NCBI GenBank assembly: GCA_034509735.1
Contig: JACGWO010000005.1
Coordinates: forward strand, 39,710,479 to 39,774,478
Direction of reading: 5' to 3'
DNA: 64,000 nt
From: Sesamum alatum
Lineage: Eukaryota; Streptophyta; Magnoliopsida; Lamiales; Pedaliaceae
Shown: positions 36,114 through 46,447 of the stretch, piece by piece
Position numbering within the stretch: position 1 is the stretch's first letter
How the letters are laid out: each line of letters opens with the position of its first letter
Made by a program: the position numbers and the translations under genes
The notes under the pieces: generated by a model
Seen by the model: only the letters and a program-made list of their open reading frames with translations
What the model was told of the DNA's origin: nothing
The model's database searches: none

Positions 36114-37640
36114 CTCATCTTTCCCGGTTATCAGGCCAGGTATTACTTACATTAGTTTGATCTCGACGACAGCCAAATAACTGAAATTGAAAAAAAAAAA
36201 AAAAAACTTTGATTCACAACTGAGAAGTTAATTTATCCTGTCCTTAGCTTTTAAGTGAATGTAGCAACAGATAGAGGTTCTTGAGTTGCTGGTTGCAAAC
36301 AGCAAGAGATCAAATTGTGAGCGAGAGGTATAGGGTTTATGTTGTTGGTGAGCAGGGCAGGGGCAGGGGCAGGGGCAGGGGCAGGGGGAGGGGGAGGTGG
36401 ATCTCCTTCCTTTTTGTTCATATACGATTTTGAGTTTTGAGTACACATTATGTATGGTGTAACCCGTTCCTGCTGTGACTTGAGAAGTGTGTATAGATTG
36501 TCATCTGAGCAGAGCAGACCCATCTTTGTATTTGTTTCTGCTGTGTCTGATACTGCTAATTCATCTACTTATTCATAGTGTGATGTAATAATGGTTTATA
36601 CTCAAATTGAAATTTCAGTTTAGATGTTTATGTGAAGCAGCATGATGGTAAGAGTATTTAGTATTTATTTATTTTTCAGTTTCTGAGTTCATCAGCTCAT
36701 TCGCCATATTCCTATATCAATGGTTAATTAAATATGATGATAATTTCAGATCAAAGAGTACATTTAATAAATAAAGTAAGTATATATCTACATCAATCCA
36801 GCCACAATATATTTTTGGATAATTAGTAAAATGTGTAAATTCATTTCACACACTGCAAGTGTTTATGAAACTATACGATATTAAAAAAAAAATTGCCATA
36901 AGTTAAAACTATCATAATTATGAGTTAAATGTGTTATAATATTTAGACCACCTTAAAAAATGGGAAATCATGCCTTTTTAAGAATTTTTAGTTTACAACC
37001 ATATGATTTTCTTTAGAGGGTGGATCGAAAACGTTGATGTTAACAAATCAAAAATAAATTAAATTATTTGATGTTCAATTAAAATTGATCAATAAAATTT
37101 TATTTGAACTCGATTGGTTAAACTTAACAAATCAAATTTTTTAAAAAAAAATTTGTTGGACAAACTTTTTGAGTTCAATTTAATCTCAATGTAATTAATA
37201 AAAAAATAATAAAGTATATTTAAAAATAATAAACTATTCAAGTTCGGTTCGTATTTAATTCAATCAAAGATCATTAGAGCTCGATTAAACTAATAATTGA
37301 ATTAAATCAATTACAATTTTTAAAACTCCATATATTCATTTAAATTTAGACAATCACGTGTTTGACTCAAATCATCTCACGCTTGCCTTATTCCACCCTT
37401 TTCCTTTGGGTTTAATGCTATTTACCCCCTGTGATATTATAAATAAACAAATTACCCCCTATGAAAAGAAAATAACAATTTACCTCCCCATGTTTTTTAA
37501 AATGAAGCAATTTGAAAAAACACAAGGAGTAAATTGTTCCATTTTAAAAAAAATAAAGGGATAAATTATTATTTATTTTTCATATAAAATAATTTGCACA
37601 TTTACAATATCACAGTTGTTGCTTGCAATTTTCCCCTTTT
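36114..37640. other. Transporter 3' region and intergenic repeats
   Basis: Contains a G-rich hexanucleotide run (listed separately) in the probable 3' UTR. It also has AT-rich sequence with 'ttgaactcgattggttaaac'-type degenerate repeats at 37060-37300, related to blocks at 48075-48360 and 62930-63080, and a fold-back element at 37409-37640 ('taccccctgtgatattataa' ... 'caatatcacagttgttg'). No gene. Confidence 0.45.
36354..36400 (+). repeat. (GGGGCA)n / G-rich tract in transporter 3' region
   Basis: Five near-perfect GGGGCA units are followed by GGGGGA units, giving more than four G4 runs separated by two bases on the sense strand, 240 bp after the transporter stop codon. Such spacing can form a G-quadruplex in DNA or in the transcript. 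Confidence 0.85.
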
Positions 37641-37647
37641 CCTTTTC

Positions 37648-37654
37648 TATATAA
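37648..37654 (+). promoter_or_regulatory. Putative TATA box upstream of CCMH
   Basis: TATATAA in the context tctaTATAAGGC, preceded by a pyrimidine-rich stretch, on the coding strand 540 bp before the CCMH start codon. It would place transcription start near 37680 and leave a leader of ~500 bp. The leader contains an 85-codon open frame (37771-38028) of no known family, and possibly an intron. Confidence 0.4.
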
Positions 37655-38193
37655 GGCAACAACTATGAATATATATTCTCTTCGAACTGCTGCATGATAG
37701 AGCGATTTTTGTATTTCGCGTAATACATTCTTCAGGGAAGGAAATTTTTACAGAAATAAATTTCTACCGTGTGTTAGAAGCAAGGCGAATTTTGGACGTG
37801 AACACCTTCTTGATCAAGGCCCATCTTTTAATTTTCCCAAAATTTGAGGTATTTATGTTGAATATGGTCAACTTTTGTTGCCGTCCTGGGTACAAGATTT
37901 TCTATTTACAGCGCTTCATCTTGATCAAATATAACCAAGAAAGGACGCTAAAACGGGATTTTTACATCAGAAGTTGGTCAGATTTCATTACAGTCACGAG
38001 CTTTACTGTTGTACTGCGTCAGTCTTAGATGAAGGCATCATGTTTGATAAAATGCTTAGTTTAAGCGTACTGTTGTCCTTATTGCCTAATTTTGGTGGTT
38101 TTATGTTGAGAATATTTGCAGTGCTTATGCTGTTTCTTTTTGGTAGTTGTGTAGGGTGGCAAATCTTGATTCAAAGTTTTAAGAAAAGGGTTC

Positions 38194-39278
38194 ATGGAGA
38201 GCAAAGAGGATAAAGTGAAGAAGGAGCGAGTGGTGGAAGCGAGAGCCAGAAATATAAGCCACAACGTGAGGTGCACTGAGTGTGGTAGTCAGTCGATTGA
38301 AGACTCACAAGCTGACGTTGCAATACTCCTTCGCAAGGTGCATGATTTCTACGTCGTTTATAGGTGAAATGTTCCCTAGGAAAATCTTGTGAGATGAGGA
38401 ATGGTGGTTTTTGAACTGGGATTTGGATTAGTTGTTATTAGAATTTATAGGTATATATGCCACATGAATTTGGTGGAACTGATAAATTCTGATCACATTT
38501 GTTTGCAATGCCAAATATAGACCGTCGTCCTGCGTGAACAAGCAATTAGGGTGGTTGGTAACATGGGCAATTGTTGACTAGCTGTGATTCTGCTTCACCA
38601 TCTGTTTAGTGGGTTTTGGTATTTGCTTGCGTTGCTTGCAGGAAAGGTTGATACAAAGTCTGTGATCATATATATCAACTGTACGGGACTCATCAAAACT
38701 GTACAATAACATGCCATAGAAAGATTCTTCGTTGTTTTTTTCTTGTCCACTAGTTTTTGTTTATATATGTGGTATGTGGACATCAACACTGATATCTCTT
38801 GCATTTCTTTCAAAGTTAATTCGAGATGAAATTCGATCTGGTAAAAGTGACAAGGAGATCTTCAAAAAGCTGGAGGATGAATTCGGAGAGACAGTGCTTT
38901 ATGCACCAAAGTTTGATATGCAGACTGCTGCTTTGTGGCTTTCGCCGGTTAGTTAAATGGCACCATAGCTTATTCTCTTGCCTATATGCATATATATATG
39001 TGTGTGTGTGTGTGTATGTGTGTGTGTTTGTGTGTATCCGTATTTTGCACTAATATCAGATTATGGATAACGTGAAACAGCTGTTGGTTGCTGGTGCTGC
39101 TGGAGGGATATGGGCTTACAAGAGGTACAGGCAAAAGACAAATGTGCATATTATGGCCTTAAACCTTGTTAGAGGAGTCCCATTAACTTCAAAGGAGAAG
39201 GAGACTATGCTAGAGGTTCTCACCCCACCCCCCTCTGGAGGAACTTCTTCTTTCTGGTGGAGAAGGTTTTCTCAATGA
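38194..39278 (+). CDS. CCMH: Mitochondrial cytochrome c biogenesis protein CCMH
   Basis: Three exons (38194-38337, 38816-38947, 39081-39278) encode 157 residues, close to the ~159 of the Arabidopsis protein. The RCxxC redox motif is R26-C30 (RCTEC) followed by GSQSIEDSQAD. Then come LIRDEIRSGKSDKEIFKKLEDEFGETVLYAPKFD and a C-terminal membrane helix (LLVAGAAGGIWAY, 93-105). CCMH belongs to the mitochondrial cytochrome c maturation (system I) pathway. Its RCxxC motif faces the intermembrane space and reduces apocytochrome c cysteines so the CcmF/haem-lyase complex can attach haem. The start chosen is the family-typical short N-terminus without a cleavable presequence. Intron 2 holds a (TG)n tract. 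All junctions keep frame. Confidence 0.95.
38989..39036 (+). repeat. (TG)n microsatellite in CCMH intron 2
   Basis: Imperfect TG repeat with TA and TT interruptions following an AT run, 45 bp before the exon 3 acceptor. Confidence 0.85.
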
Positions 39279-40170
39279 GTTGAGTTTGCAAACGAGAAGT
39301 TTTAGTGAGAGTGTCAGCCAGTTGAAGTCTTTGTGAACCAATTCTTGACAAAACTTGTATTTATCAATTTTACAATGTATTGAACTGAGTTCTTTGTTGT
39401 GCTGTTTTTTGCTGCTTAAGGCAGTGAGTGATGATATAAATGGATAATGCTTGCACGGCATAAATCTATAAGACCAGAGAAGTTATCATTCTTATATTAC
39501 ATTGATCATTAAAGGGGAGGAGGAAAAATTTGCTTCTTGACTTCATTGCTGAAAGGATCTCGTCTCTCAATGGTACATATCTCACATAGTCACAATTCTC
39601 CCCCAGAGCTGTATTTTTTGTTCTTTCTGAGAAGACCTAAGCAATTGAGTGTCTGTGTCGTGAATTCTCTGTACTACTACCCTATTTTGTGGAACCACAT
39701 CTTCAAGGGAATTGTTGAACACCAGTCTGTTAGGACATGCTCATTGTACAAGCTCTGTAAACTGATCAGCAAGCCATGTTGTCAACAAGTAGCTGTAATA
39801 TCAGTACAGAATTCTCCTCTTAAAGAACTAGTGGAAGAACACACATTCTTGTGACTGTATATAAATATGGACTTGGCAAATTCTGTACGTGTTCGTATTT
39901 ATTTATTTCTTTTATATACATAACTTACATATGAATTCTTATAAATTAAGTTCAGTTCTACTGCTTCAGTTACTCACAACATGATCCACAGCCCAGAGAA
40001 GGCAGCTGCTGTTAGCTGCGGGAAAGAGCTGCTTGACCGTGCAAGGTGATTCATCTCCAACTCATTTCATCTATTGATCCCTTGCCATGAGTATATAGTT
40101 CTTGAATTCCATTCTCATTGGATGAAAAATTTTCTTTTCTCCTACCCTATTTTTTTGGAAGACCAGTTCA

Positions 40171-40208
<38 letters not shown>

Positions 40209-40678
40209 ACGGCGGGAGATGCCGCTAGTACAGCAATGGTACACTGGTACCATATCTCCCTGTTTCTAATTTTTCTTTAGTCTGCATCTTTCTTTATTAT
40301 GGTCTTAACTTTGGTACCCACTTGTATGGAATTTTCCTAGGATGCTGATTCAAAGACATGGATGCATGCTTGCAAGTTGTACTTAAATATCAGAATGCCT
40401 GAGTCAACTGGCCTTGCAGAGTTTTATGAATAATAACATGATTTGCAACTTGATATTCATGTTACGGGACGCTTCCTTCTTATCTCCTGGGCATTAGAAA
40501 ATGAAAAATTTGCACGTCAACTTTGGAAAGTTTCAAAATTCTGATTGATTTTTCAGTATTTAATTTCTCGTCTTCTGATCCAGTGAAGCAGATTAGCTGG
40601 AAACTAGAGGAAGTAGCATGTTAAATATCCTCATCATATGGAGGAGCGCATAAAGTTTTTCAGAATTGTAGGGACAAC
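39279..40678. other. Intergenic gap between CCMH and the PLAC8 pair
   Basis: No convincing gene. The frame at 39537-39854 is not recognised. 39966-40046 is an exon-like GC-richer island (see findings). 40171-40208 is an (AT)n(GT)n microsatellite. Upstream ATGs at 40619 and 40638 precede the first PLAC8 start; the second opens a frame overlapping the real start out of phase. Confidence 0.4.
40171..40208 (+). repeat. (AT)n(GT)n compound microsatellite
   Basis: About ten AT units pass directly into nine GT units. It produces several spurious short open frames. Confidence 0.9.
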
Positions 40679-41986
40679 ATGGGTAGATTCGAGAGCGCTT
40701 CAAGTGCAGGCCAAGAGAGGGGAGTTTATCCTCAAAGTTCCCGAACAACGCTATCTCCAGAGATAGAAACTCCAAATCCAAGACAACAGATGGGCTCTTA
40801 TCCTCAAAGTTTCCAAACAGTACAACTTCCACCGATAGGAAAGCCCTGGGACTCCGAACTGTTTGACTGCCATAAAGATCCAACAAATGGTAATTTCGTT
40901 AATGTCACCACTAATAATGTCTTGATTGAAGTAGTTCTATCAGTTGTTTTCTGTCAAAGATTTCCTTATACAGCCTTTGACAGGAAAGAAACCTATCCAG
41001 ATGCGCACTGTTGCTTTAACAATCGCTAGAGATAATTTGTAAAAACTGATAATTGATAAATTCCAACGGCTTTCTAAATATGGCATTTGAGTCTACCATT
41101 TTTCAGCATGTGGACTAGATGAGCTTATAATCCAACTGAAAATTGATAAAAGAAATGGAAAGAATCTGGTTCCAGGAGTTGCTGCCTCAGTTTGCCTTGA
41201 CGATCAACAAACACTAAACCTCAGAGCTGCATCGATGCTCTAGTATGGACAAGCATCAATTTTATGAGTATCTTGATAGGCATGAACCTTTCGATGAAAA
41301 CTAACATATTTATAAAGTCATAAAATGTATATGTAAGGTTGAGGATTGGAAATACGCAAGACACTCTAACATTTATCTCTTATTTTTGCAGCTCTTGTGA
41401 CAGGCCTTTTCCCCTGCGTGACATTTGGACAAATAGCAGAAGTCATGGATGGTACAGAACCGTCTGTGACGTCCCGAATGAGTACGTCCACCGACCCTCT
41501 CAATTTTTCTACATGTTATGTTGATAAATGCTGAATTCTATGATCCGCAGTTTAATTATGAACTATGATAATCCTTTGGTGTATACAGCTTGCCCCTTCG
41601 GGACAGTCGTTTATATGCTAACGATAGCTGTTTGCATGGAATGGTTCATCGGATCCTCCTACAGAACAAGGATGAGGAATAGATACGGTCTAGTGGAAGC
41701 TCCATTTCACGACATGATTTCTCACTTTTTTTGCCCTTTCTGTTCTCTCTGCCAGGAATTCAGAGAGCTCAAGGCACATGGACTCAATCCTGCTCTAGGT
41801 ATCAACTACAGCTTTTCCATATCGTGTATATAACTTTTAGCAAGAATAACGGGTATTACAACGTTGGAGAGATTGTATTAACTATTGATACCTGCAGGCT
41901 ATCAAGGGATCCTTGCTGAACAACTGGCGAGGCAGAATGGTCAACAGATACACACACCTCCACCAGCTCAAGCTATGTCCATGTAA
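40679..41986 (+). CDS. PLAC8-domain protein (plant cadmium resistance/CNR-like), copy 1
   Basis: Four exons (40679-40889, 41392-41481, 41589-41798, 41898-41986) give 199 residues. The N-terminal ~55 residues are Pro/Gln/Ser-rich and repeat a YPQS(S/F) phrase. The PLAC8 domain follows: PWDSELFDCHKDPTN, PCVTFGQIAEVMD, a hydrophobic segment VVYMLTIAVCMEWFIG, then RTRMRNRYGLVEAPFHDMISHFFCPFCSLCQEFRELKAHGLNPALGY. Members are small plasma-membrane proteins linked to cadmium/zinc export or to cell-number (organ size) control. The usual CCxxxxCPC motif is reduced to a single cysteine (ALVTGLFPCVTFG). Compared with copy 2 there are six extra residues in the loop after the Q-I-A-E motif. Same intron positions and phases as the next gene, so the two arose by tandem duplication. 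Precise function unknown. Confidence 0.9.
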
Positions 41987-42092
41987 AAGGATTATATGTT
42001 TCACTCTTTCAAGGTTGTTGGGTTTTCCGTTGTTCACTTTACCATTCGTCTTTTGGTGTGTAACTTACTTGTGATGTTTGTCCGGAAAATGT

Positions 42093-42098
42093 AATAAA
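42093..42098 (+). terminator. Putative polyadenylation signal of PLAC8 copy 1
   Basis: AATAAA in tgtaataaaattc, 107 bp after the stop codon. Confidence 0.5.
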
Positions 42099-42582
42099 AT
42101 TCAACTATTTGTCTCTTGAAACACATTTGTAAGAACCAAGTTGCTTTCTCTTGCAAGAATGACTGTGTACCTGATCATAGTTTATCAGCAGGCTAACAAC
42201 AAGCAGATGCCCTGTCTTTCAGTGCAATTCATCCGAAACATAAAACGTACATTGATTAAGAACTGATAAAACGAACATTTTGACAAACTTTGTCAGAAAA
42301 TCCACGTGCATCCATTAGAAATCCCATATAGGCGATGTCGTCCTTAACCCGATCCCATGTATAAAAATGTTTGATCTTGTTGACATTGATGTACATTGGA
42401 TGCTTCAATACCTTCATGGAATTTCATTCCAAGACAGCTAAGGCCACAAGTTGAACAGTATGTGATCAACCAGACCAACAACATAAAACGTCAAAGTAAA
42501 CTCCAGTAACCTTAAATTATGTGCTAAATACCATAATGTAAAGCTTGATGTTCTTATCATGGGACCAGTTCCCTTGTCCCTT

Positions 42583-42589
42583 TATAAAA
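42583..42589 (+). promoter_or_regulatory. Putative TATA box of PLAC8 copy 2
   Basis: TATAAAA in 'ccctttataaaacatcac', 155 bp before the start codon, preceded by a pyrimidine-rich block and followed by A-rich leader sequence. This is a classic plant TATA context. Confidence 0.6.
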
Positions 42590-42743
42590 CATCACAAACC
42601 AAGACAATTTGCTTGTTGACTTTCGAAACATTGAAAAGTCTGTCTGATCTTTACAATAGGAAGAGTTTTATAAGTAAACAAGTAGCAAACTATAATTCTT
42701 GATCATAAAAACCAGAGCTTAAAACTTGAAATTGTCTAACAAC

Positions 42744-43761
42744 ATGGGTAGAATTGAGGCTGCAGAGGAGGTAGAAACTACGGTTAAAGGCGAACCAGTG
42801 ACCTCGTATCCTCAAAATTACCAAACAGGACAGCCTCTGTCTGTTGGAAGGCCGTGGAGCACAGGACTGTACGACTGCCATCTAGACCAAACAAATGGTA
42901 ACCTTGTTGATCTTTTTATAGAATCTCAACTGAAATTGCTGCAGTTTAACGTTGGCTAATCGTTCTTGCAGCTGTCATGACGGCGTTATTGCCCTGTGTG
43001 ACATTCGGACAGATAGCAGAGGTCCTGGATGCTGGAGAAATGAGTAAAACCACTACTGCCCTTTCAAATTTACTATAGTTTTGTCCAAGAATCTAAGTCT
43101 AACGTTTGATCATGATCGCAGGTTGTCCCATGGGAAGCTTCATTTACATGCTAATGATGCCTGCTCTTTGCTCTCAGTGGATCATGGGCTCTAAGTACAG
43201 AACAAAGCTGAGGAACAGATATTGGGTGGTTGAAGCTCCATATCAAGATGCAGTTTCTCACATTTTCTGTTCTTGCTGTTCCCTCTGTCAGGAGTTCAGA
43301 GAACTCAAGATTAGAGGGCTGGATCCTGCTCTTGGTATGAACGAACATCGCCCTCTTTTTCTTATTATGTTTGTGAAGTGTGTCTGAAATAAGTTTGTTT
43401 ATGATGTAATAAAATCATTTTACAATGAAATTTTTATCGCACGACAACTCATTGTACTGTAGAGCACGTCTTACATTGCCCGTCTTCCTTTTTCTCATGC
43501 TTTGACACGCTTTAGGAATTTGATCGACTGTCGATCATAATCATTTTACTTAATTATCTATATTAGACGTACCGCGATTGATCCTGATTTTTCTTGCTAG
43601 CTAGTATTATGATATGAATCAGTGGTGTATCTGAGTTAAGAGTTTTTGGTTGGGCATGATTAATGAGAAAATGTGCAGGATGGAGAGGGATCATTGCTCA
43701 GCAGCAGGCAATGGAGCAGCAGATGAACCAGCCTCCCCAGTTTCAAGCTATGTCCAAGTGA
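42744..43761 (+). CDS. PLAC8-domain protein (plant cadmium resistance/CNR-like), copy 2
   Basis: Four exons (42744-42897, 42972-43043, 43122-43334, 43679-43761) give 173 residues. The layout matches copy 1: Pro/Gln N-terminus (SYPQNYQTGQPLSVGRPWSTGLYDCHLDQTN), PLAC8 core PCVTFGQIAEVLDAGEMSCPMGSFIYMLMM, then RTKLRNRYWVVEAPYQDAVSHIFCSCCSLCQEFRELKIRGLDPALGW, and a Gln-rich tail ending QAMSK. The N-terminal YPQ phrase occurs once here and twice in copy 1. The CCxxxxCPC motif again keeps only its last cysteine (AVMTALLPCVTFG). Introns interrupt codons after their first base at the same three places as copy 1. A TATA box lies upstream. Expected in the plasma membrane by family; metal transport not shown. 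Confidence 0.9.
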
Positions 43762-43940
43762 TTTAAGGCTGTTGTTCTTACCTTTGCCTATTTAAGGTTG
43801 TCATTTTGCTACAAGTTAGTTCATGCTTTGTTGTGATCTATATGTATAAGAAGTGCTACTAAACAGAAACATTTTGGGTGTTGGAAGTTTACTATATGGA
43901 TAATTGAATATATATATATATTATATATATATATACACGA

Positions 43941-44800
43941 TTAATTACACTTGAACACTCCTCTAAGAATGTGAAATTATACTTTTTCCGAAAATTTTTT
44001 TAGAATTACACTTGCACCTCTTCCGAAAATTCTCCATTCACACCCGACTCGCTTCCGTTATGTATTGAATGGAAAATGTTGACATCAGGAAAAAAAAAAT
44101 TACATAAAATTTTAATTATATTTCATATTTAACGTTCTCATGTATATTTAGGGCATGTTCACTATCCATGATTAGGCTTAATTTATAGTCCAATCACTGT
44201 CAAACCTATGTTTATTTGAAAAAGTATGGGCCATTGATTTGAATCATGGGCCCGTTATAATGAATGATAAATCATCCAAAAAATTGGGTCAAGTTATAAT
44301 TTGTGCATTGGTTCATATGCCCCTTCTATTGAGTATTATATTTACTTTAATATCCTCAAGTGTAGAAAAAATTACAATTTTCCCCTAGAATCGTTTTATA
44401 TTAGCTTACAATCCTACAACATATCATAGTAAGTGAATAAAATATTATATTAGCCTACAACCATTTATCCCAATAATATCATTCATTAATCTATCACATT
44501 ATAATCACATTCAAAGTAGTAAACATGCCCTTAGGGGATAAAGTTAATTTATATATGAAGTGATGTTAAGATAATTACATTTTTCCTTTTATAAGTATAA
44601 AATCTTACATGAGAATTTTAAAATGAGAGGTAAAATTGAAAATTTAAGCAAATTTTGTTTATTAATGTCAACATTTTTTGTCTAAACCCTAACAAAATGA
44701 GGTCAGATATAAACAGTGATTGTATTGAGGGGGTGCAAGTATAATTTTAAAATTTTGTTTAAAAAAAGTATAATATTACATTTTTAAAGAAGTTTAAGTA
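43941..44800. repeat. Fold-back element, copy B, interrupted by a MITE
   Basis: Starts ttaattacacttgaacac and ends with an imperfect reverse complement (gtataatattacattttta...agtttaagta). It shares with 3400-3893 the phrases ggaaaatgttgacatca and 'acataaaattttaatt'. The host sequence is split at 44148-44150 by a 380-bp insertion. Without it the element would be about 480 bp, like copy A. Confidence 0.65.
44151..44530. mobile_element. PIF/Harbinger (Tourist-like) MITE, 380 bp
   Basis: Left end GGGCATGTTCACTA; right end is the reverse complement with one mismatch (TAGTAAACATGCCC). TTA stands directly outside both ends (44148-44150 and 44531-44533). A TTA target duplication with GGGCATGTT-type termini is diagnostic for Tourist/Harbinger MITEs. 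No coding capacity. The related fold-back copy at 3.4 kb lacks this insert and serves as an empty site. Confidence 0.85.
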
Positions 44801-45846
44801 CATATACACCACTTTCATACATACTACAAAGTTCATTTATTTCCTATGTCCCAAAGCCATACACATCAAGAACTACGTATAGAAATTAGACATGTGTACA
44901 TTGCCTCTTCTCTCTCTCTCCTCACATCACATCCATAAATAATTTCATTTCATTTTTTAAAATAATAATTTTAATTCAAGATTATTACCTTTCACAATAA
45001 TAACTAATAATGCGACCCAACTAAACCCCGACAATAACCCTAATTTTAAAAATGTAAAAATAAAAAATCGTAGAAATAGTTCTTAATTATCATTTAAGAT
45101 TTGTACGTACACAATATGAATAACTAATATATGACTGACTTTCATAGGAATCTTTTATCATATTTTAACGTTGTATATTAATGTAAAAACTTTTAGGGAT
45201 GGAGTCAACTTCCAAATCCAACTAATCCCATTAATTTTAATATTTATGATAATAAAATTGAAAAAATAAAAAGAGAGAGAGAGAGATGGTGATATTGTGG
45301 ATGACAATCACAATTCACATGCCCTATAATTCAAAATAAATAAATGAGCGTTCAGACAGCTGAGTAATAAACCACAATGTGCGGCTGCGACTTTAATTGG
45401 TTGGTGGAGATTCGTTGAAGGCTGATGGGCACATAATTAATTACATTTTCTATTTCCTTTTTAGTTTACACGTTCTCTCACACAAAATAATTCTACTATT
45501 ACAGGTAGATTAAATCAACAGGGCATAGTTTAGTTTACGAAGTTAAAATTTCGTGATCAATAGATTAGTGGTTCGAGTCTCATTAATATATGAGTATTGA
45601 TCTATTTTAATAGTAGTTATTAGTCTACTGTAATAGTAGTTACTAGTTAATTGCACATATTTGACATTAGTAATTTTATATATATTAATGGTTGATGTCT
45701 GAAATTCGTGATGTATTTGTAATCGATTTATTAAAAGAATAAATATCAGCTAGATCCAAAACTTTTTTTTTTATTATAGATAAAAATAGTAAAGTTAAAT
45801 AATATTGATGTGGACCGATGTCTAGTGACATCACAATGGTCGAATA

Positions 45847-46447
45847 TAGGGGTGTGCAAAAACCGACCGAATCGAAAATTCAATTTTCGGTTCGGTTCGA
45901 CCGAAATGGTTCGGTCCATCGAACCGAACCGAAAACTGAATTTTTATAATATTAGTATTTAATAATAAATAATATATTATATAATTTTTTTTTACTTTAC
46001 TAATTAAATGGCAGGGGTCTAAGGTCTTTCATCTTTGAGACTTTGACTTCAAAACAAAAACTGAACAGAAAGTAGAAACAATACAGATTCAGTCTTCACT
46101 CTTCAGAGCGACGAGAGAGACCGAAGAGAACTGAGAAGAGAACACCTCTCTTCTTCTGTCTGTGGGCGAGCGGAGTCGGCAACGAGAGAGAGGCGAGTCG
46201 ACGACGGCGAGAGAGGCCGACTGTGACCTGTGACCGCGACGGTGAGAGAGGCGACTGACTATTGAACAACAATTTTTTTTAATTATTATTTTGGTTTTTT
46301 TCGGTTGAAAACCGAAAAAAAAAAAAAAAAACCAAAAATTTTTGGTTTGAAAACCAAACCAAAGTTTGTTCTTCGGTTCGGTTTCTTAAATTTTCAACCT
46401 GAAATTTCGATTCGGTTCGGTTTTTTTAACCGAATTGCACACCCCTA
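45847..46447. mobile_element. hAT-like MITE, 601 bp, with 8-bp target duplication
   Basis: Terminal inverted repeats TAGGGGTGTGCAA...TTGCACACCCCTA are flanked on both sides by GTCGAATA (45839-45846 and 46448-46455). Subterminal zones are packed with 'cggttcggtt / aaccgaaccg' motifs. The centre (46010-46260) is GC-richer and purine-rich (gacgagagagaccgaagag), quite unlike its surroundings. An 8-bp duplication with these termini fits the hAT superfamily. No transposase frame. Confidence 0.9.

Larger units (their letters stand above)
41987..42743. other. Spacer between the two PLAC8 genes
   Basis: Holds the 3' UTR of copy 1, with a polyadenylation-type AATAAA at 42093-42098, and the promoter of copy 2. 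No further gene seen. Confidence 0.5.

Noticed and set aside
36251..36523. Minus-strand frame rich in Pro-Ala (PPPPPPAPAPAPAPA)
   Set aside because: Antisense reading of the GGGGCA hexanucleotide tract; no other coding signal.
39537..39854. 105-codon plus-strand frame downstream of CCMH
   Set aside because: No recognisable family, composition like non-coding DNA, no splice-site or promoter support.
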